64,000 nt of DNA from Volvox africanus. Taxonomy: Eukaryota; Chlorophyta; Chlorophyceae; Chlamydomonadales; Volvocaceae. Positions within the stretch are counted from its first letter, which is position 1. Every line of letters begins with the position of its first letter. The stretch spans positions 186,001-250,000 of the forward strand of contig BSDZ01000023.1 of the NCBI GenBank assembly GCA_030268105.1, given 5' to 3'. Under the pieces are notes generated by a model. That model made no database searches and was not told the origin of the DNA. It was given only the letters and a program-made list of their open reading frames with translations. Made by a program: the position numbers and the translations under genes. This document shows, one piece after another, positions 31,601 through 41,295 of the stretch.

Positions 31601-34600
31601 ATTCCGGCGGTTCAGAGGCCCGATCTCACGGCCGGTCAGGCCCAGCTGCTGGTGAAGACGGTCACAGCGGGCCCGCACCCACTGCCCTGGCCATTGCAGG
31701 TGACATGAGGTTCCGCGTCAGGGGCGCTCTCCGGGGTGAACCGGGACAGAGAAAAAGGGTCTCAGTAGCAAGGATGTGAATGTAAGATGGGAAGATGGGG
31801 CCATGGATTACGGATTACGGATGGGCATGGGCCCATTCCTGTGCTCCGTCATGAGTCTATACACTTAAATATAGCTTACTTTACGGATTTACCATCTTAT
31901 AAACATATGTTGTATATTATATATTTGTATCATGCTATAAACATATGTTCTTGTTGTATATTATAATATTGTAACATTATATAAAACATTACACTTATTA
32001 TGGGTGTTACACTGTGGGCGACTCGCCCTCCAAAGACGAGCACCGGGGGTCCTGACCGGACCGAGCCACAGCGCAGGGGAGGAACACGTGGCTTTGTCTG
32101 TCTGTCCTGCCACGTGCTCCCCCTCTCACTAGGGCCAGCGAGCCTTCACAGGCTCTCGCCTGGCCACTCACAGAGCACTCAGGGCCACCAAGAAAACACA
32201 AAAAGGCCCAACAGAAAACGGGGGACACCTAGCTGCTCAAAGGACGTGGAAACCTCTCCTCTAACCCGAAACTGACCTGACAGGAGCCTGACAGACACAC
32301 ACAGATCCCCTCAGAGGAGAAACACCAGCAGGAAAGCACACCCTTACACAGCCAAGCCGGAAGAACCCAACAAGAGGCGGAGGGGGGGATGACAAGCCGA
32401 ACTGGCGCCCCCCTAGAAAGCCTTCCGGCCCCACCCAAAGCTGACCCCGCAGACACCTGCACTGCACAAAAAGGAAAGACCTCTCTCGCTGACCCCCCCT
32501 AAAACCCTAAGGACCCGAAGCCTGGACACAGGAACCTCTAGCCACGAAACCCTCCACCCTCTCCCTTCCCCTCCTCAAGAACTAGACCGCCCTCTCCTTG
32601 TCTCTACCTCCCTCACTCTCCCCCTTTCCTCCCACAGAACCTCCTCCTCAAAACTCCTGCCTTAAAGTCCCTGCTCTGTTCTTGCTGCTCCATGGTCGGT
32701 GATGTCAACCGGATCTGCACACCGCATTTGCGTGCCAACTATGGCTAGGATGGGATGTTGTGGTCCCACTTGATCCCAGCCATAGTGAGGTATTCCCAAC
32801 GCTGCAAAAGAATGCAAACGTGCCCAAAAGTCTGCAACTGTACGGGCCCGTGCACGGTCCAGGGGTGAGGCTGCTGTTTGTGTTGGAGTGTCCATTGCTG
32901 GCTGTGTCGTAGAGAGGATTGGATGGGTGTTGGCATCTTCCTCTTCCTCTTGAGGGAACCCCCCTGAACGGTTGAAGAAGTCAGTAATAGCCCGTTGACG
33001 GGGTCCCTGCTCTGCTGTGTGGGTCTGTTGTTGCTGCTGCCGTCCGTGGGTAGAAGGCCCCTGTGGCCTGTGTTCCCTGGTTGCCGCCCGGAGACAGTGC
33101 CTGCCATATTCCATAGAAGATAAGGCTGCCAAAGCTATCACATCCCAAGGGGCCTGCTCGCAACCGGGAGGTGCTTGGACAAGCCATAGCTGTTGCCTGG
33201 TCATGCCCCCTTCAATGGTGGCTGATGTCGGCAATGGCAGATGTCTGTCGATCTGTTCTCGCACCGCCTTGGCTATAGGGCACTCCCAGAAGTGGTGCAG
33301 GCGTGGGGAGCAAGGTTGATCAGTATCAGCTCCATAGCTGCCACACCCACATGGTTTGATGGGCACCCTGGAAAGATGTGTGTTGCCAGGCATAGGTATC
33401 CCATCGACCGCCAAACGCCACAGCGTCTCTTTGTTTTTATTTTCCCACTGAAGTGCTGTCCACAGCCTGTCTAGGGTTGCCTGAAAGCGCTGGAGGTCAG
33501 TGACAGGACAGGGAGGAGTTGGTCCGTCTGTTGGCATCCCTTGCGCCTCCTGCACAAAAGCTGTCAACAGCTCCAATCGCTCCTCCGCTGTTGAAACCCC
33601 TTGCAGCTGAGTAGCTTGGCTTACCGTGAGGTTGTAGAGAGGCACTATACCCGAGTCCCCTGGCAATCTCCAGCCCAAACGCCTGACGATCATGGCCATG
33701 ACTGTGGTGCGGTCTGGTGGTGCTGGCATCTGCTGCTGCATTCTGTCCTCCACCCTGTCCCGCTGTTGGGGTTGTAAGCGGTTGACTACCTCCCGTGCTG
33801 CTGCTATCCATGCCGGGCTGATATCGTTGCATAGAGCCGAGAGAGCCATACGGGTAGACTCCTTGTCTCGCAGTTGGGTGGGACTAGCTGAGGGGTCTAG
33901 AAACTGTTGGGTCCAGTCTAGCCAGGTCATGTACTGAGGGAGGGGTATTTGGTCATGCTCCAGCATGTCGTACACCCTTACCAGGTCCCCAACTGTGAGC
34001 AGTTTTCTTCATGAAGCCATCAGTGGGTGACGGGTTTCCAGGCCTGGGCGGTGGTTGTTACCATTGATACTTCCCCCATTGTCCGAATTGTTGGGCAGCA
34101 AAGGATTTCCCCAGAGAGCAGCCGCCCAGCACCAGTCTCCAGGGGCTAAAGGTGGGTTGCTGACATCTTCTAGTGGTGGGAGGTGCCCTAAGGCCCCTAC
34201 AATTCGGCTGATCTCCTCAGACAAGGTCTCTCCACCCAGCCAGGGCCCAGTTGCCTGGGCAGTGGTAAGGGCCCAAGGTTTAAAGGCCGGATGGGTGATC
34301 TCCAGGTAGATGGCCAGGGTCCGGATCCAGGGGTGGAGGCTTCGAACATTACCACTAGTAACAGGCTCCTCCTCTTCTTCAGCAACCGTATTCATCGCCG
34401 TGTCCAAAAGCGTTACCCTCTCTCTCTCACTTTTGGCCATCAGGGCCCCTCGGATGAATCGCACTGCCCACATGGCTTGTCTTGCCCGAATGTGTTGCCT
34501 GAGGGGCAGTAGGCCAAAACCACCAGTTGATGGGTGTCCCACCAAGAGTCTGCTAGGTACTCCAGTGAAGCGCTGGCCCTGGTCTTCTGGGCCCTGTTGC

Positions 34601-35712
34601 CGATCGAGAAGGCGAGCCGCTAAGCGTTCAATGTAGGTCAGAGTGGTATCTGGAGGTGGTCCACCATGCTCCATATGCCAAGTGACTGTTTGCAGGCAAT
34701 AGCTTGAGACTGCTGCAGCCCGACCAAAGGCAGAGAGCGGATAATGGGCTAGGCGTTGCATCCTCGTGTACTTATTATGCTACATTGTAGCATATAATTT
34801 TACTTTTTTCTATTTGTATCCTATTTCACTTCGTTTTCTAATTAGTATCTAGCAATCCTAGTACATTATAGTATAGTTTATATGTAATACAATAAATAAC
34901 ATACCGCAATGCAACGCAATATAACACAACTGCCAAAGTCCACTGGCTACCCTTCTCAACGCAAGCATACAAATACGCAGGCGCTTGTGTTACGTGCTGC
35001 GGGCTCAGCGGGTGCAGACTGGCGGGACTCCCATCTGGCGGTGGTGCAGGGGCTGCTGGATGCCGTCCAGGGAGGGCTGGACCCGGTGAGGGCTGCTGCA
35101 GGAGCATCGCTAAGGAGCTTGGGTGGACATATATGTCCTCTTAGACTGATACACCCATAGCCTACATGGAACTTAACGAAGGGTGAACCGGGTCTATCTG
35201 CGCTACCTTCATCACGAGGCACGTGGTTACACCCGCACCCAGGCACACAGAGTTAATGGTATTGGACCAAACGTTACAAACTTCATACGAAACGAAGATA
35301 TTTGGCCAGGTGATATTATTTCCATTCCGTCATTTCGCGCCCTTCAATCAAAGGACCCCTCGTGGTGGTAGTCGTCGGCCGAAAGGCCGCCTCTCGAGGT
35401 GCTGAGTGGGGATCGACCTGGTCGTTCGCCTCCCCCCCCCCCCGCCCTACTCTGCAGGACACCCTAGCTCTGCTGTGCCAAGGCATATACTCCGCAGTCC
35501 GCGGCATCCAACACCGACAGCAGCAAAAGCAATACCCCATGAACCGCAGCGTGCCATTGTGTCGCCTGTTGCTGAGTGTGCTGTCTAAGTACGGCAGCAC
35601 TCTGGATGCCATACAGCTGCAGCAGCTGCAGGAAGTCACGAATGCAACGTCCACCTTCCTAACGAAACCCTGCCTAGCGAAGGTGCAGGAGCTGATTGGC
35701 TCCCGGGCATAA
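28617..35712 (+). CDS. FANCE-like protein (Fanconi anaemia core-complex subunit E), seven exons
   Basis: Exons: 28617-28692, 28826-30050, 30240-30489, 30969-31287, 31563-31699, 34981-35085, 35458-35712. They sum to 2367 bp, giving 788 residues with every junction in phase. FANCE bridges the Fanconi core complex to FANCD2 in interstrand-crosslink repair in the nucleus. The basis for the call is the C-terminal region (about 517-788): helical repeats such as SVLIPAVQRPDLTAGQAQLL, DSHLAVVQGLLDAV, PLCRLLLSVLSKYG and the ending NATSTFLTKPCLAKVQELI, matching the remembered pattern of the FANCE C-terminal domain, which is about 260-270 residues in animals. A basic stretch PPGKRRRV (about 460-467) looks like a nuclear localisation signal. 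Residues 200-430 are Ala/Gly-rich and poorly conserved in type. A LINE occupies intron 5 antisense. An alternative reads exon 4 through to a TAA at 31310, giving a shorter product without the FANCE tail. Gene structure fairly sure; family identity moderate. Confidence 0.6.
31700..32002. other. Intron 5 of the FANCE-like gene, left flank of LINE
   Basis: About 300 bp of AT-rich intron ending in the left target-site copy ACTTATTATG (31993-32002). The right copy is at 34770-34779. No coding signal. Confidence 0.6.
32003..34769 (-). mobile_element. 5'-truncated non-LTR retrotransposon (LINE, L1-like) in FANCE-like intron
   Basis: A 2.77-kb antisense insertion bounded by a perfect 10-bp target-site duplication ACTTATTATG (31993-32002 and 34770-34779). 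It encodes only the C-terminal part of the LINE ORF2 protein, followed by about 660 bp of 3'UTR, so it is 5'-truncated in the manner of target-primed reverse transcription. The minus-strand 3' end is GTGTAACACC. A GGGCGAGTCGCCC stem lies about 10-15 bp from that end. The 3'-terminal 130 bp recur at 45444-45573 with one mismatch, showing the family has moved recently. Confidence 0.85.
32662..34761 (-). pseudogene. LINE ORF2 C-terminal fragment with one premature stop
   Basis: A single reading frame of about 700 codons, broken by one in-frame TGA (34009-34011), which separates the frames 34009-34761 and 32662-33975. The first part carries the post-RT thumb/linker style of plant and algal L1 elements (YIERLAARLLDRQQGP, GGFGLLPLRQHIRARQAMWA). 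The second part has a terminal Cys/His cluster, CGCGSYGADTDQPCSPRLHHFWEC, like the zinc-binding region found near the end of LINE polyproteins. Endonuclease and catalytic RT motifs are absent because of the 5' truncation. The TGA fits a CGA-to-TGA change, but the ancestral codon cannot be seen here. Confidence 0.75.
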
Positions 35713-38286
35713 CTCCTTCGCCACTGTTCGGGTTCTTCATAGTGCTCTTGGATTCGTTCAGTCAATGTTAACACTCAGGGGGGCATAGGGGCATAAGAGA
35801 CCACCTTGCCCGCTGTGACACACGAGGCTTTAGAGCGCGCGTGTTTATGTACTTGGTTGTAATTAGTTGTAATTTAGACGCTGGCGCGAGCTACAGTTCG
35901 TTGTCGTGGAGCTTCAACGATTAAAGTGGTTCACGTGCAGGAAGTGTCGGCCTGCTTGTGATTTAGTTGACCACCGTCCGGCGGCATGTACATCTTCTTG
36001 CGACTATATGCAGGTCGAATGTTAATAGTGGCGGAAGGGACGCGTGCGTGGGACGGCGGCGCGATACACAACTTGAGAGGGGCCGAAATCAGGAACTGAA
36101 CGCCAATCCTGGCTAATCAGTGTTGAAGGCTTTGGCTCTCTTGGATACCCTGACATATCTGGCGGTGCAGAACCAGGATATGCATGGTTTTCAAACGAGA
36201 TCTCAAAACAACATGCATGTCATCTCCGCCATTATGAACAGGACTTAAAGGCAACCAAGCCGATGAGCAAGTCGGCCATGGAAAATATCTCCCTCACCTC
36301 TTCAGTGGGCCACCAATATTAGGTCATATCAGGTCATGTGCTGCACACTCATGGGGGACGAATCTGGATGCTCATAGAGACGCCTTACATCGCGCACAAT
36401 GTGGCGGGTGTCGCCTCCACCAGAAACGGATTAGCCTGACATTTGGCAAGCATATGTATGCCCTATTGAAGCGAACATCGGTATGTAACGGAGAACTATT
36501 TCGCCATGCGGGATAAACGGCCATCTGCACACCTTTAACTTCCATGTTTCAATTTCTAAAGCGGATATGTTAAGACACGGGCAATCCCGAAAATCCAAAA
36601 TACGAAAATGCTGGAGAGTCCACCGCTTATATGGATCCTTTCCATGCGATCCTCGTGGGATATCTCTCTGCGTATATATTAAGATGCCAAATGTACAAAC
36701 GGCAAGCCCCCTCCTTTGGGGTATCTTCGTGCCATGACACACCCACAAACATTTTGCCTAAATGTCAGAAGAGACACATACCTTCTCATAGGAAAGAAAG
36801 CTCTCAATCCACCATCTTATGTGTCGTACTCTGTGTAGAGACAGGCAACGGTTGCTCGGACCAGCCCTCCCGAGCCCATCTAAGGCTGCCCGGGTCCCCG
36901 TCCTCACGACCATGACAACTAATTTTACCTTTGCTGTTGCTGTGGACGCAGTTACGCCGGCGCTATATGCCGTTCTACACTTAGAGCCGGCCAAAACCCT
37001 AAGATAACACACAAATAACTGTAATACCTTTTTACCATATTTTGTGTGAAAACCTTAGGCTAGAAACCGACAGAAAATTGAAAAGACGTACGCACAACAA
37101 ATCCAAAACTGGATCCGGACGCTGACCGTCAAGTTCGCGGTCCTGACCTATCGCAATGATGCGACTTTTAAAAAGTGGTGGTTGCCAGTGCGTGATGTTA
37201 TGCGCCGTGCATAATTGCGCATGATTCCTGATGGTCAAGCACTTTGCAACATCATGGCGTTATGGTATTAACCTCAGCTGCATCCAGCAAAAAAGAACGT
37301 GTACATTTCTAGCTCTGGGTTTCAGAAGCCACTCTGCTCGTTAGGTGCGTGCATTCATACAGCATGCATCTGCGCCGGTCACAGAGTCATATCGACCTCT
37401 ACGGACCGCGTCATCGTTGAAGGTTGCCACATACCGGCATTTTTCCCTTTGGGCTCCTCGTGTGGGCTCCTGACCGAGAAGTAGACGTAGGATGAAGTTT
37501 CATCAGACATCGTCCAGACCTCACCCACAATAATCGGCTCAAAACACAACTCCACGCTTGTCGTACACACGTTTTAAATCTACGGAGCGTGTTGCCCGTG
37601 TTGCTTCTTGGGGCACCTACGCAAGGCTCAACACCACCAAAATCTAGACAGACGTCGTCTACATATTGTAGATCCTACAACACTACTCCTGCCTAAGTCA
37701 CCTCACAAAAAGTAGTAGCTAGCGGGCGGCGTGCACGTATGCGAAAGATGCAGCTAGCTCCGAAGCCGCTTAAGCCCACAAGCTACAGTGGTGACCCTTT
37801 TCCCCCAATATCTTCTATTCATTTGTTTTGTACATCGAGCGTTATTCACATTGAAATTTTAGGCATGCCATTAAGCGCGCGCGCACGCGCGAGTCGAGGG
37901 ACGGAAACTGTTCGTCGTCAAGCACCGAAACCGTACGCAGCACCAGCATGAAGCGCTGGTAACTATTCGGTAAATAAACAAAGAAACTTAAACCTTCTCC
38001 TTTCTCATTTCCGGTTCTAGACTACAGTTTAGGACAGTCATTTGCCACGCAACATGTCTGTGTGCACCGCAGGGATGTGTCGAACGTTGAAAACTGGTAC
38101 GCGAATGTAAGTGCATTACGAGGTACAAGCACGTACGGCAACGCGCGAAGCCGCCATCTCTCGACAAACGTCGGACTTGAACCGGACGCGAGCTGGATCT
38201 TTGCGGAATTGAAAATGACCCAACAAGCACGCACCGAAGGTTGTATACTATCGTGACCCGTGTCTGACCCTAGCCTGACCCGTGGG
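35713..38286. other. Gene-free stretch after the FANCE-like gene
   Basis: About 2.6 kb of mixed-composition sequence. No open frame has family features or splice support. Only the TGTAA signals near its left edge are interpretable. Confidence 0.6.
35858..35872 (+). promoter_or_regulatory. Putative polyadenylation signals (two TGTAA)
   Basis: Two TGTAA pentamers, 35858-35862 and 35868-35872, about 150 bp after the stop of the FANCE-like gene. TGTAA is the standard green-algal poly(A) signal in Chlamydomonas and Volvox. Position and motif fit; no transcript evidence. Confidence 0.45.
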
Positions 38287-40551
38287 TCACCACTGGCTCA
38301 GTAAAGCCCTAATGGGGCCCAATCTGGATGCTGGCCCGTCCCGCGCCTGACCTTCTGGCCCAAACTCCGCCTCCGTCACCTGCCACTGTGCCTCAAACGT
38401 GTCGTACTCGGGAGGCGGCAGCGGCGGCCCACGCGCGCGCATCGGTGCTGGGGGCGGCAGCGGCTGAAAGTCAAACCCATAACCTCCGTCACAGATGCTG
38501 CTGCTACTGCTGCTGTCGTTGTTGGGACGCGCATTGCTAGTGCCATCGTGAAGGTAATTGCACATATGACGACCTTGATTGCCGTAATCGCCCGTTGCAT
38601 CAGGTGTCAAACGAAACCTACTGCTGTCAACGTACGCCCCAGACCCGGTTTCGACGTCGCCCACAGTCGTCAGCGACAGAGCCTCTCTTCTTCCAGATTG
38701 AGGGATGGCAGTCAACGCCAGTGGCTCGGCCGCAGCGGCAGCATCGTCGCACTCAGAAAAGCCCGAGCCTGCATTCTCGTGAAGCATTACCACGCTGTTG
38801 CTGCGGCCGCGAGGAGAGCCACGCGAGTGCGCGGCGGCGCTAGAGGAAGGCGACCCCACGTCCCACGGACCGCACAGCAACCTCGGCCGATCGGCAACGC
38901 CGTCGGTGGCAGCTGAGGTTGCGGCGTCACTGCCACCGTCAACGCTGCCGCCGTCACCACCGCCGCCGCCAGCTGGCCTCCATTTGGGAATGTTTAATCC
39001 TAGCAATCCTACTGCACCAATACCGGATGCCAGCACGGCCTCACTGAATGATCGTACCAGATGCCGCAGAGAGACCATCGGCGGATGGACCGAAGCGTCG
39101 ACGGCCAGCCCGGCCCTCTCCTCCCACTGGGACCAGCTGTTGATGCTGGTGCCACCCAGGCTACCGCCGACAGAAACGAGGCCGTACACAAGCGAGTCCC
39201 GGGCTTCCGCCCCCGTCAGATCCGCCAAAGCCACAGGCGTGCTTGACGGAGGCGCAGAAGGTGAGAGCGCCAGCGGGGACGGAGGCGGCAGCGACGATGT
39301 TGGGGAGATGCCATCGCCTATTTCGTAAAGCTCGCCTTCCTTCGTCATCGCCGCCGCGGCCTGCAGCTCTGCATGTCCAGTGTGGGCCTTATCCGGAGCC
39401 GCTAACGACGGAACTGTTGCCGCTGCTGTCTGTGCCTCTGCCACCGAGACGCATGCATGAAGCACCTGGGTGGCCTCGCAAGCCAAAAAGGACAGGAGTT
39501 GTTCCTTGTTTCCAAAGGAGTCCAAAAATCCAAATAGCCGGCCAAAAGTATCCACGATATCCATTGCGCTCCCGTCCGCGGCGGCAGCGGCAGCAGCTTC
39601 CCCCCTGTTCAGGCCAGGGTCCTCGTACGAAAGCACCGCCGCCAAGTCGTTCAGGAGCGGCATAAAATGCTCCTGAAAGACCCACGCCGCCGCCGCCGCC
39701 AGCTCCCGCGGCAAAGGCCATCGGTTCCGAAGCTCTTGCGATGTCAATAAGGTCCGCAGCTGATTCGCCACCTCGCACACCACTGGTTCCGTACAGTACG
39801 GAAATGACGGCAGTGCTTGCATTTCCATTCCAATACCCATCAAGGGTGTGGAGTTCCGCGTCGGTGAGGACGCTGCGCTCCGAAGCGCACGGTCCCCGGC
39901 AGCACGGTCCACACCATACTCGTCACCGTGAATGTACGGATGCTGGCACTGCTGGTGCTGCGCACAGTGCAGCAGCGCAATGCTGGCGTCAGCGTCAACT
40001 GAGGCATCGCCGTCACTGGCGGTGCCGCCGCCAGGCGACAAGGCCTCCAGCTGCCGTAGGCGCTGCGGCGGTGCTCCAGGTAGACCTTCCTGAATGGATT
40101 CCACGAAGAGTACCCCCAGCTCCGGAACCACGTGTGGCGGCAGCGCTAGCACTGGTAAACTAAGTAATGGGGCCAGCGATGCAGCCTGCGTCATGTTCCT
40201 CCTGGTTGCCTCATTAAGCAACGCAGATTCAAGCGTCTGCTGCTCGGACATCACCGGCAGCTGCGTCAACCCGTCGGCCTCCATGGACTTTGGCGGCACG
40301 GTGACATCCGCTCCCGGCGGCGGTGGAACCGACGGCAGCTTAGACGACCCGGCCTCGGGCCTGCTGGCGTCATCCCAAGGCATCAGCCGAAGGTACAGTA
40401 CCCCGGGCAGCTCCAGGGCGGGAACGTTGATACTGGTTAGGCGGGTAGAGCGGGATGCATCGATTGAAAGGCGCACCAGGTAAGGACCAGATGTAGCAAG
40501 GCACAAAGATACAGCTAAGTGCGCAAGGAATGGGGCACATGATTCGTTCAA
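38287..40551 (-). CDS. Large low-complexity protein of unknown function (3' exon)
   Basis: An open frame of up to 754 codons ending at a stop at 38287. I do not recognise the family. More ordered segments are SGPYLVRLSIDASRSTRL, LELPGVLYLRLMPWDD near the start and FGRLFGFLDSFGNKEQLLSF in the middle; the rest is Ala/Ser/Gly/Pro-rich with Gly and Ser runs, common in volvocine regulatory proteins. The true left edge of the exon is uncertain because the frame begins at the first Met. The strand and style match the upstream frame at 41296-43146, so both may be exons of one gene. A degenerate telomere-like tract lies just upstream at 40579-40652. Coding is inferred from length and composition only. 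Confidence 0.55.
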   Translation of the reverse strand: MNESCAPFLAHLAVSLCLATSGPYLVRLSIDASRSTRLTSINVPALELPGVLYLRLMPWDDASRPEAGSSKLPSVPPPPGADVTVPPKSMEADGLTQLPVMSEQQTLESALLNEATRRNMTQAASLAPLLSLPVLALPPHVVPELGVLFVESIQEGLPGAPPQRLRQLEALSPGGGTASDGDASVDADASIALLHCAQHQQCQHPYIHGDEYGVDRAAGDRALRSAASSPTRNSTPLMGIGMEMQALPSFPYCTEPVVCEVANQLRTLLTSQELRNRWPLPRELAAAAAWVFQEHFMPLLNDLAAVLSYEDPGLNRGEAAAAAAADGSAMDIVDTFGRLFGFLDSFGNKEQLLSFLACEATQVLHACVSVAEAQTAAATVPSLAAPDKAHTGHAELQAAAAMTKEGELYEIGDGISPTSSLPPPSPLALSPSAPPSSTPVALADLTGAEARDSLVYGLVSVGGSLGGTSINSWSQWEERAGLAVDASVHPPMVSLRHLVRSFSEAVLASGIGAVGLLGLNIPKWRPAGGGGGDGGSVDGGSDAATSAATDGVADRPRLLCGPWDVGSPSSSAAAHSRGSPRGRSNSVVMLHENAGSGFSECDDAAAAAEPLALTAIPQSGRREALSLTTVGDVETGSGAYVDSSRFRLTPDATGDYGNQGRHMCNYLHDGTSNARPNNDSSSSSSICDGGYGFDFQPLPPPAPMRARGPPLPPPEYDTFEAQWQVTEAEFGPEGQARDGPASRLGPIRALLSQW

Positions 40552-40578
40552 ATGTAAAGAATCCTCAGCCTTAAGCTT

Positions 40579-40652
40579 AACCTAGGGTTTTAAAACCCTT
40601 AAACCTTGAACCCTGAACCTTTTAAAACCCTTAAACCCTGAACCCTTACACC
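40579..40652. repeat. Degenerate telomere-like tract
   Basis: Irregular CCCTTAAA, CCCTGAA and CCTTTTAAAA units, with one AGGGTTTTAAAACCC dyad, form about 74 bp reminiscent of plant/green-algal telomeric CCCTAAA/CCCTAAAA. No perfect canonical unit is repeated, so this is only a resemblance. Confidence 0.4.
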
Positions 40653-41295
40653 TTACCAGCTGCACACTCTAATGGAGCGACCTTCAAACTCCGTTTGGGC
40701 TTCGAAAAGAGAACCCGAGAGCTGCCTTTCGGAGAGAATAGCTTACGGCACACACAGTATACACAAGCAATATAGCAAGATAGGTGGCCTTGTTCGAGCC
40801 GCACCTGATTACAGCAGCTGCAACCGATCCACATTCGGAGGGCTGAGAGGTGAGAGATGCATCGCCCACTGGGACTGGCAGGACCGTCTCCTGGCTCACG
40901 ACCACCCGGCATCCCCCGATCGCGTGACGGTCTCGCTGCTCCACGACCAACCTGCAACACCGTCCGACCAGACAAAAGAGTTCCACCAGAGTACTAACAG
41001 GGAAAGACATGGCGAAAGACAGAGCATCTAAAGGGGCGCGGAACAGAACCACACATAGCGAGCACCGCGAGAAATGCAATATGTTATTCGCGCCTGCTGT
41101 GTCCTGCTTGGAGCTGGGACGACACAAGAAACATGAAAAGGAGAGAAACATGGAAACATGGAAATATGCATTTCTCTATAATGTTATGTTATCATGTTTA
41201 ATGTGTTTTGCAGCAGGCTCTTAACCGTATGCTCAATCCCGCTTCAGGTGAGGGCTCAATTACATTGCGAATGGAGCGCCCCGTCGGGTATTTCA

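Noticed and set aside
34909..35160. A separate small gene right of the LINE
   Set aside because: It fits as an exon (34981-35085) of the FANCE-like gene with correct phase on both sides.
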